A stretch of 64,000 bases of DNA, taken from NCBI GenBank assembly GCA_023450085.1, contig JAEXHI010000024.1, forward strand, positions 1 through 64,000, read 5' to 3'. Positions 52,509 to 60,787 of this stretch are shown here, piece by piece. Both the position numbers and the translations under genes were made by a program. Position 1 is the first letter of the stretch, and each line of letters starts with the position of its first letter. Origin of the DNA: Bacteroidota bacterium. GTDB taxonomy: Bacteria > Bacteroidota > Bacteroidia > Sphingobacteriales > Sphingobacteriaceae. Under the pieces are notes generated by a model. The model worked only from the letters and a program-made list of their open reading frames with translations. It had not been told where the DNA came from and ran no database searches.

Positions 52509-53672
52509 ATGGATATTTCCTACATTTTAAATGAACTTGGAGAAGAAAGGGAAAGTTACTTCAATGCCATTGCTCCTCCCATTATCCAAACTAGCAATTT
52601 CAAATTCAACACGGTTGATGATTTTAGAAAGGCTTTGGCAGATGAATATCAGGGCAATTTGTACTCAAGGGGTTTTAATCCAACAATTGATATTTTAAGG
52701 AAGAAACTTGCCGCTTTAGATGGTGCTGAAGATGCCTTAGTTTTTGGCAGTGGCATTGCTGCAGTAACCATTCCTGTTTTGACTTTGCTAAGCAGCGGCG
52801 ATGAAGTGATATGTGTAGAAAATCCTTATAGCTGGACTATTAAATTATTCAATGACTTTCTCCCAAAATTTGGCGTAAAAACCACTTTTATAGACGGAAG
52901 CGATACCTCAGCAATTGAAGCGGCCATCACACCACACACCAAACTGATTTATCTAGAATCTCCCAATACTTTCAGTTTTGATGTACAAGATTTGGAAGCC
53001 ATTGCTAGCTTAGCAAAAGCCAAGGGAATTATCACCATGATAGACAATAGCTACTGCTCCCCACTCTATCAACAGCCAATTGCTTACGGCATTGACTTGG
53101 TAGCACAATCGGCCACTAAATATTTAGCCGGCCATAGTGATGTGATGGCAGGAGTAGTTACAGGCAAGCAGGAATTGATTAAGCAGATATTCGAGAAAGA
53201 ATACATGAATATTGGTGCCTCTTTGGCCCCTCAAAATGCTTGGCTATTGCTGCGTAGTTTACGTACTTTACCTATCCGCTTGGAAAAAATTACAACTAAT
53301 GCCAATAAGGTAATCGATTATTTGGAACAGCACCCCAAAGTGGCAACGGTGCTTCATCCTTTTAGCGAAAAAAGCAAACAGCTAGGCTTAGCCAAAAAGC
53401 AGATGAAAGCTTGCGGCGGGCTATTTAGCATTACGCTTAAAAATCCAAGTCTGGAAAAGATAGAAACATTTTGTAATAACCTAAAACATATCTTAATGGC
53501 CGTATCATGGGGTGGCTATGAAAGTTTGATTATTCCTGCTTGCTCTGGTATTAGCAAAGCTGATTTTGATGTAAATAATCCCAGACATGTTTTAATCAGA
53601 ATTTATGTAGGTTTGGAAGAGCCTGAGTATTTAATTAAGGATTTGCAAGCGGCACTAGATAAAGTATCCTGA
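52509..53672 (+). CDS. PLP-dependent Cys/Met metabolism enzyme (cystathionine gamma-synthase/lyase family)
   Basis: This 387-residue fold-type I enzyme has a N-terminal segment with APPIIQTSNFKF, then YSRGFNPTIDILRKKLAALDGAEDALVFGSGIAAV, the substrate region NPYSW, IYLESPNTFSFDV and TMIDNSYCSPLYQQP. The PLP lysine is K204 in SATKYLAGHSD. The C-terminus ends FDVNNPRHVLIRIYVGLEEPEYLIKDLQ. The family includes cystathionine gamma-synthase, cystathionine lyases and methionine gamma-lyase; the exact reaction cannot be read. It starts 48 bases after the permease gene and its stop overlaps the start of the next gene. Confidence 0.92.
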   Translation: MDISYILNELGEERESYFNAIAPPIIQTSNFKFNTVDDFRKALADEYQGNLYSRGFNPTIDILRKKLAALDGAEDALVFGSGIAAVTIPVLTLLSSGDEVICVENPYSWTIKLFNDFLPKFGVKTTFIDGSDTSAIEAAITPHTKLIYLESPNTFSFDVQDLEAIASLAKAKGIITMIDNSYCSPLYQQPIAYGIDLVAQSATKYLAGHSDVMAGVVTGKQELIKQIFEKEYMNIGASLAPQNAWLLLRSLRTLPIRLEKITTNANKVIDYLEQHPKVATVLHPFSEKSKQLGLAKKQMKACGGLFSITLKNPSLEKIETFCNNLKHILMAVSWGGYESLIIPACSGISKADFDVNNPRHVLIRIYVGLEEPEYLIKDLQAALDKVS

Positions 53673-54424
53673 TGAAAACAATAATTTATTTCGGTATTAT
53701 TATAATAATGCTCGGTTGTAGGCAACAAAAGTCACAGGAGAATTCGATTGACGTCAATATAATAGGTGAACGTACTGAAGGTAGTGTCGATTTGCTAAAC
53801 GAACGAAGTAAAATAATTGCCGTTTTAAAAGATAATGTGTTAATAGAAACAGATTCCTTAAGTAAAGGCAAAAAAGAAATATGTATTCAAATAAGACTAA
53901 CTGAAAAACAGGAACGCGAGTCTAAAATTGAGCCTAATCAAGAGCTAATTTCTTTAGAAGGAAAAATTGTTGGCAAAACTAAAGATACTGTTGAATTATT
54001 TATGGTTAGTAATAAGGAGGCCTATATTTTCGCATACATAAATGCTAATAAAATAAAGAAAAACTCTATTCCAGAACTTGTTTTAAAAGAGTTAGTTAGC
54101 GAAGGTCAAATAACTTTAAAAGAATTAAAGCCCTATTTATCCTCATTTAATTTTGAACAGAATAAAAACAATACAAAATTTAAAGAATATTTCATTTACG
54201 AAAGTACAGTGGTAGACGTTTCAGCGAGAGATAGGATATCACTATTATTCAACGATAGTGAAGAATTGATTGGTATTATACACAGTAGACCATTACTTAT
54301 TAAAAACAAAAGAAGCTATCCTCTAATAAGAGGCCACTCATTTACATCTATCGCAAATCTTAAAGAAGAAGAGATAAAAAAAATCACATCCGACAGGATT
54401 AATTTATATTCCTCCTCGGATTAA
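53672..54424 (+). CDS. Lipoprotein of unknown function, 250 residues
   Basis: No family is recognised. The protein has a lipoprotein signal (lipobox MLGC, Cys at 16), then a mostly beta-strand-like mature part with many charged Lys/Glu pairs (LISLEGKIVGKTKDTVELFMV, YIFAYINANKIKKNSI, FIYESTVVDVSARDRISLLFN). It is much more A+T-rich than the neighbouring PLP-enzyme gene. Its ATG overlaps the upstream TGA (TGATG), so it is translated from the same message. It may be a recent insertion behind the PLP-enzyme gene. Confidence 0.75.
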   Translation: MKTIIYFGIIIIMLGCRQQKSQENSIDVNIIGERTEGSVDLLNERSKIIAVLKDNVLIETDSLSKGKKEICIQIRLTEKQERESKIEPNQELISLEGKIVGKTKDTVELFMVSNKEAYIFAYINANKIKKNSIPELVLKELVSEGQITLKELKPYLSSFNFEQNKNNTKFKEYFIYESTVVDVSARDRISLLFNDSEELIGIIHSRPLLIKNKRSYPLIRGHSFTSIANLKEEEIKKITSDRINLYSSSD

Positions 54425-54535
54425 ATTATTTGGGTAAGATTAGTAAATAGAAAAAGGAATATTTATAACAGAACCTTTCTGACTATATTGTAAAATGGTT
54501 ACAGGTCTTTACTAAACACCAACCAACAATTCAAA

Positions 54536-55030
54536 ATGGATATTGAAAATTATCTAGACAAATTTCAAAAAGCCGCAAACCGACTTAATCAAAATCAGCT
54601 TCACCAAAAACAAGTTGAAGTTGCGGTAGGTGTAGTTTTAAATTCCGTTTTTTTAAAGCTCTATAAAAAATCTTGGGCAAATGCATCCCAAGACCCATTG
54701 ACTACTCCGTCGAGAATATTCTTCTCTATTTGGATAAATGATTCAACTATAAGAGAACAAAAAATATACTATAACATCCACGCCTTGAAGCTACGACAAC
54801 TAAAAGGTTATGCTATACAGAGTAGAAAATTTGCAGAAACCTTTAGGCACAGTTTTAAAGATTTTGAGCATCAATGGCAAAATGTAAGCGTAAACTTTGG
54901 ACCACTAACTTTAATGGAAGGCTGGATAAAAATTGATTTAGAAAATTTTCAAGCCGAAATTCTTAAACTGGCGAACAACTTCTTGGAAATAGACCATTTG
55001 ATTGACCATACACTCGCTAAATTTAAATAG
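54536..55030 (+). CDS. Protein of unknown function, 164 residues
   Basis: This soluble helical protein starts with an amphipathic helix (MDIENYLDKFQKAANRLNQ). Mixed segments with conserved-looking aromatics follow (RIFFSIWINDSTIREQKIYYNIHALKLRQLKGY, FRHSFKDFEHQWQNVSVNFGPLTLMEGWIKI), and it ends in a helix (ILKLANNFLEIDHLIDHTLAKFK). No signal peptide or membrane segment is found and no family is recognised. The A+T-rich composition is shared with the upstream lipoprotein gene. A palindromic repeat lies 25 bases after the stop. Confidence 0.75.
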   Translation: MDIENYLDKFQKAANRLNQNQLHQKQVEVAVGVVLNSVFLKLYKKSWANASQDPLTTPSRIFFSIWINDSTIREQKIYYNIHALKLRQLKGYAIQSRKFAETFRHSFKDFEHQWQNVSVNFGPLTLMEGWIKIDLENFQAEILKLANNFLEIDHLIDHTLAKFK

Positions 55031-55054
55031 GTAAAGAGCGTAAATAGTTTAAAC

Positions 55055-55087
55055 AGACTTACGAAGTTTGTTAAACTTCGTAAGTCT
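55055..55087 (+). repeat. Palindromic repeat, AGACTTACGAAGTTT arms
   Basis: Two perfect 15-base arms (55055-55069 and 55073-55087) flank GTT. The arms are the same sequence as the core of the repeat at 32604-32640, which shows that this is a dispersed element and not a chance palindrome. Confidence 0.85.
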
Positions 55088-55113
55088 AATGGAAGCACCT
55101 CCCTTTCGTAGGC

Positions 55114-55165
55114 TATCACGCTGAGTTTCCCGAATAATCGGGATAAATGATCAAAGCATCTGACA
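55114..55165. repeat. REP-like element with internal TCCCGA/TCGGGA stem
   Basis: The outer sequence TATCACGCTGA ... CTGACA resembles that at 11097-11127. The inner TCCCGA and TCGGGA (6 bp) form a hairpin. Confidence 0.5.
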
Positions 55166-55190
55166 CCAACGAAACAGATTTACCTTCCAC

Positions 55191-55221
55191 AAACCTCGCA
55201 GGTTTTAAAACCTGTGAGGTT
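55191..55221. repeat. Inverted repeat with AAACCTCGCAGG-type arms
   Basis: AAACCTCGCAGGTTT and AAACCTGTGAGGTTT are complements apart from one G-T pair, with only one extra base between the arms. It belongs with the 16-base palindrome at 13327. Confidence 0.55.
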
Positions 55222-55258
55222 TACAAGACCACGAAAAACCTATCAAATAAATTTTAAC

Positions 55259-55266
55259 TACCTTTG
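55259..55266 (+). promoter_or_regulatory. Bacteroidota-type -7 element of the RNA helicase gene
   Basis: TACCTTTG, an exact TAnnTTTG match, lies 140 bases upstream of the ATG, which implies a leader of about 130 bases. The same octamer precedes the ABC-F gene. Confidence 0.4.
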
Positions 55267-55406
55267 TGGCTCGAAGCAGAATTTCTTTAATCATTTAAAG
55301 CAACTCAAAAGTTAGTCCTTCAACAAATGATTGTTCTAGCTTCTTCGTAAGTAAACCTCCTTTTGGGTTGTTTTACTTTTTATTTTTTACTTTTTACTTT
55401 AAAAAA

Positions 55407-56654
55407 ATGTTGTTTTCACAATTAAGGCTTATTGAGCCTATATTAAAAGCTGTTGAATCCGAGGGATATCAAAATCCAACTCCTATACAGCAAAAAGCTA
55501 TTCCCAGTATTTTAAAACTAAAAGATTTATTAGGCTGTGCACAAACAGGCACGGGGAAAACCGCCGCTTTCGCCATTCCTATGTTGCAGATTTTGCACAT
55601 GAGGCACTTAAAGACCAACAAGAAAGCAATTAAGGCTTTGGTTTTAACGCCTACCAGAGAGTTGGCTATTCAAATACAAGAGAGCTTTAGCGTTTATGGC
55701 AAAAATTTACCTGTTAAAAATGCCGTGATTTTTGGAGGTGTAGGCCAACAACCACAGGTTGATGCATTAAAAAAAGGAGTAGATGTGCTCGTAGCTACGC
55801 CTGGTAGATTATTGGACTTAATGGGCCAAGGACATATTAACCTCAGTGAGCTAGAAATTTTTGTATTGGATGAGGCCGACCGTATGTTGGATATGGGTTT
55901 CATCAACGATGTAAAAAAAGTTGTTGGTAAATTACCTCAAAAAAGACAGACCTTATTCTTCTCGGCAACCATGCCACCTGAAATAGAGAAGTTGGCCAAT
56001 ACCATTTTAAAAGATCCAGTAACGGTAGAAGTTACTCCTGTTTCTTCAACTGCTGACACCATCAATCAATCGGTTTATTTTGTAGATAAGCCAGACAAAA
56101 GAAAACTTTTAAAGCACTTGCTTGATGACCTCAAAATCAACCATACTTTGATTTTCACCCGTACTAAACATGGTGCCGACAGAATTGCAAGAGACTTGGT
56201 TAAAGACGGGATAAAAGCCGCCGCTATTCATGGCGACAAATCACAAGGGGCCAGACAACGTGCCTTAACAGAGTTTAAAGATAGAACTTTGAGGGTATTG
56301 GTAGCCACCGATATTGCAGCTAGGGGCATTGACATTGATGACTTGACGTATGTTTTCAACTATGATTTGCCGAATGTACCTGAAACCTATGTACACCGAA
56401 TTGGTCGTACGGGTAGAGCTGGTGCCAATGGAAATGCCATTTCATTTGTGGATGCAGAAGAAAATGAATACCTGATTTCCATCCATAAATTAATTAAAAA
56501 GGTAATTCCTATTGTAGAAGATCATCCTTATCCATTAAGTTGGAAAAGCATGTTAGCTGGAAAAGAAGTACAACGAAAGCCCCAAAAAGACTCAAAGGGC
56601 AATAAAGATAGCGCCAAGAACAAGAACAGAAAGTTCCACAAAAGCAGAAGATAA
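55407..56654 (+). CDS. DEAD-box ATP-dependent RNA helicase, RhlE-like
   Basis: This 415-residue helicase unwinds RNA, typically in ribosome assembly or mRNA decay. It has the Q motif (GYQNPTPIQQKAIP), motif I AQTGTGKT, Ia PTRELA, Ib TPGR, II DEAD, III SAT, IV LIFTRTK, V ARGIDI and VI HRIGRTGRAG, and ends in a basic tail (KDSKGNKDSAKNKNRKFHKSRR) likely to bind RNA. The ATG at 55407 is preferred to a TTG 39 bases upstream, which would add a hydrophobic leader. A long, pyrimidine-rich leader precedes it, which may be regulatory. A terminator follows. Confidence 0.95.
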   Translation: MLFSQLRLIEPILKAVESEGYQNPTPIQQKAIPSILKLKDLLGCAQTGTGKTAAFAIPMLQILHMRHLKTNKKAIKALVLTPTRELAIQIQESFSVYGKNLPVKNAVIFGGVGQQPQVDALKKGVDVLVATPGRLLDLMGQGHINLSELEIFVLDEADRMLDMGFINDVKKVVGKLPQKRQTLFFSATMPPEIEKLANTILKDPVTVEVTPVSSTADTINQSVYFVDKPDKRKLLKHLLDDLKINHTLIFTRTKHGADRIARDLVKDGIKAAAIHGDKSQGARQRALTEFKDRTLRVLVATDIAARGIDIDDLTYVFNYDLPNVPETYVHRIGRTGRAGANGNAISFVDAEENEYLISIHKLIKKVIPIVEDHPYPLSWKSMLAGKEVQRKPQKDSKGNKDSAKNKNRKFHKSRR

Positions 56655-56660
56655 TTCAAG

Positions 56661-56693
56661 AAAGCCTATTAATTAACTTTAATAGGCTTTTTG
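56661..56693 (+). terminator. Intrinsic terminator of the RNA helicase gene
   Basis: A perfect 11-bp stem, AAAGCCTATTA with TAATAGGCTTT, with an eight-base loop and a T run lies just after the helicase stop. The stem lies partly in the last codons of the convergent metallophosphoesterase gene. Confidence 0.85.
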
Positions 56694-57790
56694 TTACCTG
56701 TTAAATCTACTTTATACCAGTTTCCTTTCTCAAACAAAGCTGCTTCATGCTGACCTTCGTGTTGGTTAACATCAATGCCTAATATTTTACCACCGTAGTA
56801 AAATCCAACATTCGTTTTAGTGATGGTATGGCCAACAATAATTCGCTGTACCTGATATTGAGCTAATGTTTGGTCTACAATAGTTTCATCGAGCACAGGC
56901 TCTTTAAAATAGCCTCTAAACCAAAACAGACCTAGCGTACTGTTAAATATCTTGAGAATTTTATCGTCTTTAACGGTATTCTTTAAATCTTTCCAACCGA
57001 TATAAGGTTTTGAAATAGCATTGATTTGCTCTACCGTCAACTTTAAATCGTTAATTTCTGGAGAAATGCCACCATGTAAACATAAGTTATCTCCAATTTT
57101 TTCAATCAGGTTTTTACTTCTTAACCACTTACCCAGTTCTGTATTTTCATCATAGAGTTCCATGTAAGATTGGCCCATAGCCTCAGCCGCCGACAAATAT
57201 TTTTGATCTAAATATTTCAAGTTGCCTGCCAAGTTCATGATATCGTGATTACCTAATATAGTATGTACGTAGCCGCCTTTTAATTTAGCTGCTTCTTCCA
57301 ATTTATACAACAACCATAATGTAGCAGGTACATCTTTCCCCCTATCGAACAGATCACCGCAAATCACCAAGTGTCCTTTGCCAAAAATCCATTCGTATTT
57401 TTTATTGATCACTTTGTTAGCTAACAACAGGTTTCTCAAAGCATCAAACTCTCCTTCAATATCTGATAGGAATAATAATTTATCAGGTTGTGCCCATACG
57501 CTTGGTTCATCTTGTAAAGAAGATCTTAGCTTTACATCAAAATTTTTCTCTGGAGCATCAGAAAAATTAACTCTTATGGTAAGCTTCTGTTTTTCCGATA
57601 AAGTATAAGTTTTTTCTGTAGCAATGGCTTTTTTCGATGAATGGGTAACTTCCTTTACCAAAATCTGATTGCCTTTGTAAAGCAGATAAGGTCCATCAAA
57701 AACATTACCTAAGGTATCTTGCGCACTTACCTTAACTATTGAAAATAGCAAGATAGCAAATGACAACAAAGTTGGGGTAAATCTAATCAC
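56669..57790 (-). CDS. Exported calcineurin-like metallophosphoesterase
   Basis: This 373-residue phosphatase has a signal peptide (1-24, ending KVSAQ) and a beta-rich N-terminal part of about 90 residues. Its phosphoesterase core follows: FLSDIEGEFDAL, CGDLFDRG, LGNHDIMN, LHGGISPE and VGHTITK. The GD-x-H motif of the family reads DIEG, with Glu in place of the metal-ligand His. The other motifs are intact. No ATG is available near the N-terminus; GTG 57790 is chosen (TTG 57799 is the alternative). The substrate is unknown. It follows the desaturase gene by 18 bases. Confidence 0.88.
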   Translation of the reverse strand: MIRFTPTLLSFAILLFSIVKVSAQDTLGNVFDGPYLLYKGNQILVKEVTHSSKKAIATEKTYTLSEKQKLTIRVNFSDAPEKNFDVKLRSSLQDEPSVWAQPDKLLFLSDIEGEFDALRNLLLANKVINKKYEWIFGKGHLVICGDLFDRGKDVPATLWLLYKLEEAAKLKGGYVHTILGNHDIMNLAGNLKYLDQKYLSAAEAMGQSYMELYDENTELGKWLRSKNLIEKIGDNLCLHGGISPEINDLKLTVEQINAISKPYIGWKDLKNTVKDDKILKIFNSTLGLFWFRGYFKEPVLDETIVDQTLAQYQVQRIIVGHTITKTNVGFYYGGKILGIDVNQHEGQHEAALFEKGNWYKVDLTGNKKPIKVN

Positions 57791-57808
57791 GGCTAACAAA
57801 ATGTAATA

Positions 57809-58537
57809 CTATACTTTTCTTAATTTAATGATACGCAACCAATGCATCACTTTCATCATTGGATAAGTTGGATCAAATTCCCACCAGCGTGTTGCAAAGT
57901 TTGGTGAATTTGGTCTTTTGTGGTGATTATTCTGAAACAATTCTCCCATCAATAAGAAATCCCACGGCAATGAGTTTTTACTGTGATCGTCGTTATCGTG
58001 GTTAGAGTAACCGTATTTATGTCCACACCAGTTTACGATGGCACCATGAATTGGCCCCATTAAAAAGTGAATTGGTAGTAGTAAAAACATCCACCATGAA
58101 GTAGCAAAAGTTACGTAAAACCAAATGTAAAATAAACCACATGCAATACGCCAAAACCATGAATCACCTATTCTATCAATGATTGGCCACTCCGGATAAT
58201 TCCCTCTAAAGGCTGGCTCCGGCTCTATTTTATGCAACAGGTAAGCTAGGTACATATTTTTAGTAGCGATCATCATTCCAAAAACATCCTTAAAAAAATG
58301 TGGTGAATGTGGATCTTTCTCTGTGTCACTATAAGCATGATGCATACGATGCAAAATAGCATAGGCCCTAGGATTTAAAAAAGAAGAACCTTGTGAAATC
58401 AGCAATAGTAGATAGAAAAAACGTTCCCAAAATTTATTCATCTTAAACATTTTATGCGATGAATAACGGTGAAGGAAGAAAGTTTGGCTAAACAATGATA
58501 GGAACCAATGTGCCAAAAAGAAATACAAAATAATCAT
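57809..58537 (-). CDS. Acyl-CoA desaturase-like fatty acid desaturase
   Basis: This 242-residue membrane enzyme has the three histidine boxes of Delta-9-type desaturases: HRYSSH, HRMHH and NNHHK, plus an additional His in the PIHGAIVNWCGHKYGYSNHD region. There are about four membrane segments, with the His boxes on the cytoplasmic side. It introduces a double bond in acyl chains using O2 and two irons, tuning membrane fluidity. ATG 58537 is used in place of an upstream TTG. The next gene (metallophosphoesterase) follows 18 bases later. Confidence 0.92.
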   Translation of the reverse strand: MIILYFFLAHWFLSLFSQTFFLHRYSSHKMFKMNKFWERFFYLLLLISQGSSFLNPRAYAILHRMHHAYSDTEKDPHSPHFFKDVFGMMIATKNMYLAYLLHKIEPEPAFRGNYPEWPIIDRIGDSWFWRIACGLFYIWFYVTFATSWWMFLLLPIHFLMGPIHGAIVNWCGHKYGYSNHDNDDHSKNSLPWDFLLMGELFQNNHHKRPNSPNFATRWWEFDPTYPMMKVMHWLRIIKLRKV

Positions 58538-58604
58538 ACAAAAGAGCAAGAATGGTCTTTCTTGCCATAAATTTTAATTTAATAATATTGGTTTGGAGGT
58601 AGGA

Positions 58605-59102
58605 TTATCTCCCGAAATCATCTTGAACGCGTACAATATCATCCTCATCTGATGGGTTATTGGCATCCGTATGTTGCCATATTTCTGCTACTACACCCCA
58701 ATCATCTAGGCCAATCAAACGATGACGCTCTCCTTGATGCAACTTAATTTGGTTATTTGGCGAATAGGTTTTAAGTTCTCCCTCTTCGTCAGTCTCACTG
58801 GTTTTGATGCCAACGGTACCTGTTACCACTTGCCAAATTTCAGCTCTACGGTGATGGTATTGCCATGATAATCTAGCATTTGGTGCTACGATTAAAATTT
58901 TCGGGCTTAGTTTACCACCGATTTTTAAAGTGGCGATATCTAATCCATCAAAATAAGTATCGGCAAATTGTTGCGCTTGTGCTTCATCTATTACAAAGAA
59001 CCCACCCCAAGGTCTGTTCTCGTCTCTATTCACAACATTAAACCCCTCAAGTTTTAAACGTTGTGCTACGCTATCAAAAATATCTCTCTTTTGAGTATCC
59101 AT
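58605..59102 (-). CDS. Cupin protein related to the mannose-6-phosphate isomerase type II C-terminal domain
   Basis: This 165-residue protein is a single cupin with the ENRPWGGFFVIDE start, the family motif LSWQYHHRRAEIWQVVTGTVGI, and a C-terminal QIKLHQGERHRLIGLDDWGVVAEIWQH. These elements match the cupin domain of type II phosphomannose isomerase/GDP-mannose pyrophosphorylases. The metal ligands (His-x-His...Glu, then His) are visible. No nucleotidyltransferase domain is attached, so its reaction is uncertain. The ATG at 59102 replaces a TTG three codons upstream. Confidence 0.85.
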   Translation of the reverse strand: MDTQKRDIFDSVAQRLKLEGFNVVNRDENRPWGGFFVIDEAQAQQFADTYFDGLDIATLKIGGKLSPKILIVAPNARLSWQYHHRRAEIWQVVTGTVGIKTSETDEEGELKTYSPNNQIKLHQGERHRLIGLDDWGVVAEIWQHTDANNPSDEDDIVRVQDDFGR

Positions 59103-59173
59103 AAGGGTCAAAAATAACAGTTAAAAACTAAAACACACATAATGTCAGCTAGTTTTAATAAATAACCTAAATT

Positions 59174-59815
59174 TTAATGCTGTAAATGAAGCCTTTTAGC
59201 TTGCCATTTTCCGATGGCAACAAAGGCTAAAAACAGTGTTAAGAATAATAAAGTAACGAATATACAATTCACCATTACCTGCTGCAGTCCCAATTTGTTT
59301 ATGTTTAAAAATGGATAGGGATAAAAATTAGCATAACTGCCTCTAACCAGCACAAAACAAATATAAACTAGTGGAAAGGCTAACCACGCCCAGATATTCT
59401 GCCATTTTAATGACTGTTTTGGCACAAAATAAATCCAGTAAACGAGAAATAGAATCGGTACAATGACGTGCATCAATTCGTTCAATACAGCCGACCAACC
59501 ACTTACCACAGATAAAGACCTTAAAACCGAGTTGTAAACTAATGCAACCACAGTGATATAAACCGTGATCGCTGTAATTACACTTGGCCTTTTAAAAAAG
59601 CTACCAAAAGCAGTTCTTGGGATTAAAAATATAGCAGCTGCACATACGCCAACCAACAAATTACTATCAATGGTGAAGTAGCTAAAAAACCTAATCAACA
59701 ATTCGCTGCCAGTATTTGTTCCGCTTTTGATATGCAAATAAAATTGAAAAACAAGGGCAAACCAAGCAACGATGCTTAGTAGGCCTAGATATACTTTCTC
59801 TGTTTTATCTTTCAT
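59174..59815 (-). CDS. Pr6Pr-family membrane protein
   Basis: This 213-residue integral membrane protein of about six spans has the family hallmarks SYFTIDSNLLVG, VYNSVLRSL, ELMHVIVPILFLVYWIYFVPK and FPLVYICFVLVRGSYANFYPYPFLN. The function is unknown; the name is from a plant homologue. It lies 46 bases downstream of the DUF3467 gene, beyond a terminator hairpin, so it may have its own promoter. Confidence 0.88.
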   Translation of the reverse strand: MKDKTEKVYLGLLSIVAWFALVFQFYLHIKSGTNTGSELLIRFFSYFTIDSNLLVGVCAAAIFLIPRTAFGSFFKRPSVITAITVYITVVALVYNSVLRSLSVVSGWSAVLNELMHVIVPILFLVYWIYFVPKQSLKWQNIWAWLAFPLVYICFVLVRGSYANFYPYPFLNINKLGLQQVMVNCIFVTLLFLTLFLAFVAIGKWQAKRLHLQH

Positions 59816-59824
59816 GACTTCTCA

Positions 59825-59854
59825 TAAAAAAGCCACTTACTTTGGCAAGTGGCT
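59825..59854 (-). terminator. Terminator after the DUF3467 gene
   Basis: On the minus strand, an 8-bp stem AGCCACTT with AAGTGGCT and a loop of eight bases is followed by six T. It begins seven bases after the DUF3467 stop. Confidence 0.85.
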
Positions 59855-59861
59855 ATTCTTT

Positions 59862-60173
59862 TTAAGCTTGGGCTGTTGGCCCACCAAATCCCATTGGATA
59901 TGGCGTTTCGTCCTGCGTTTTGATACGTCCGTGTGCTGCTTCAAACTTTTCGATGTTATCCTGCATAGCATGCATTAAGCGTTTAGCATGTTCTGGAGTC
60001 AAAATAATCCTCGATTTTACCTTTGCCTTCGGAATACCAGGCATTACTCTAATAAAATCTAATACAAACTCTGTATTAGAGTGCGTAATGATGGCTAAGT
60101 TTGAAAAAATACCTTCAGCTATTTCTTCTGACAATTCTATATTTAATTGATTTTCGTTCTGTTGTTGTTCCAT
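59862..60173 (-). CDS. DUF3467 family protein
   Basis: This 103-residue protein has the DUF3467 motifs LNIELSEEIAEGIFSNLAIITHSNTEFVLDFIRVMPG and KAKVKSRIILTPEHAKRLMHAMQDNIEKFE. The function is unknown. It lies downstream of rpoC on the same strand, an arrangement seen in many Bacteroidota, but 682 bases separate them here, with the rpoC terminator and a tandem repeat between. It therefore probably has its own promoter. Confidence 0.92.
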   Translation of the reverse strand: MEQQQNENQLNIELSEEIAEGIFSNLAIITHSNTEFVLDFIRVMPGIPKAKVKSRIILTPEHAKRLMHAMQDNIEKFEAAHGRIKTQDETPYPMGFGGPTAQA

Positions 60174-60277
60174 ATTAACAAAGCTAATACTTTAATTTAA
60201 AAGTGCTAGGCTTCTTAAAAAATGTTTATCATCAATAGTGTATTATCAAAGTATTGAATACCCTAAACGCTCCCATA

Positions 60278-60742
60278 CCGTCATCTCAACTTTAAAAAGA
60301 GAGCTAATAACTTTGTTCGTCAGCTTATATCTTAAAACCTCGAAGAGGTCAAATCTCCATAATATAGCCGAATATCATTGATACGACTCCTACAGAGTCG
60401 TATGTCTTTGGAACGTTTGTACTATAGCTATTGAAATCCTTCGGATTTTTGTTAAAAACCCACTGATTGCTAATAGACCGTCATCTCGAACTTAAGGAGA
60501 AATCCAACAACTTTGTTCTTCAATTTATATTTCTTAAAACCTCTAAGAGGTCAAACATCTATAATATGGCCGAATATCATTGATATGACTCCTACAGAGT
60601 CGTATGTCTTTGCAACGTTTGTACCATAGCTATTGAAATCCTTCGGATTTTTGTTAAAAACCCACTGATTGCTAATAGACCGTCATCTCGACCTTAAGGA
60701 GAGATCTAACAACTTTGCACTCCATAAAACTTATAGAGATCA
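60278..60742. repeat. Tandem repeat, two copies of about 200 bases and a partial third
   Basis: CCGTCATCTC begins copies at 60278, 60478 and 60680, so the periods are 200 and 202 bases. Copies 1 and 2 are full and about 90 per cent alike by eye; the third is recognisable to about 60717 and decays after that. Each full copy has three hairpins: ACCTC/GAGGT, ATACGACTC/GAGTCGTAT and AAATCC/GGATTT. It is not a CRISPR array. Confidence 0.9.
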
Positions 60743-60787
60743 AGTATTTTTATCAATTCATCTCTCACTTCCTCGAAAACATGACCT

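Larger units (their letters stand above)
55031..55406. other. 376-base spacer with several palindromic repeats and a promoter motif
   Basis: The region holds the inverted repeat 55055-55087, the REP-like element 55114-55165, an AAACCTCGCAGG-type inverted repeat at 55191-55221, a TACCTTTG -7 motif at 55259-55266, and then a long pyrimidine-rich leader of repeated TACTTTT-like units directly before the helicase ATG. Confidence 0.6.

Noticed and set aside
60278..60742. CRISPR array
   Set aside because: The repeated unit is about 200 bases and itself diverged; there are no short repeats with unique spacers and no cas gene.
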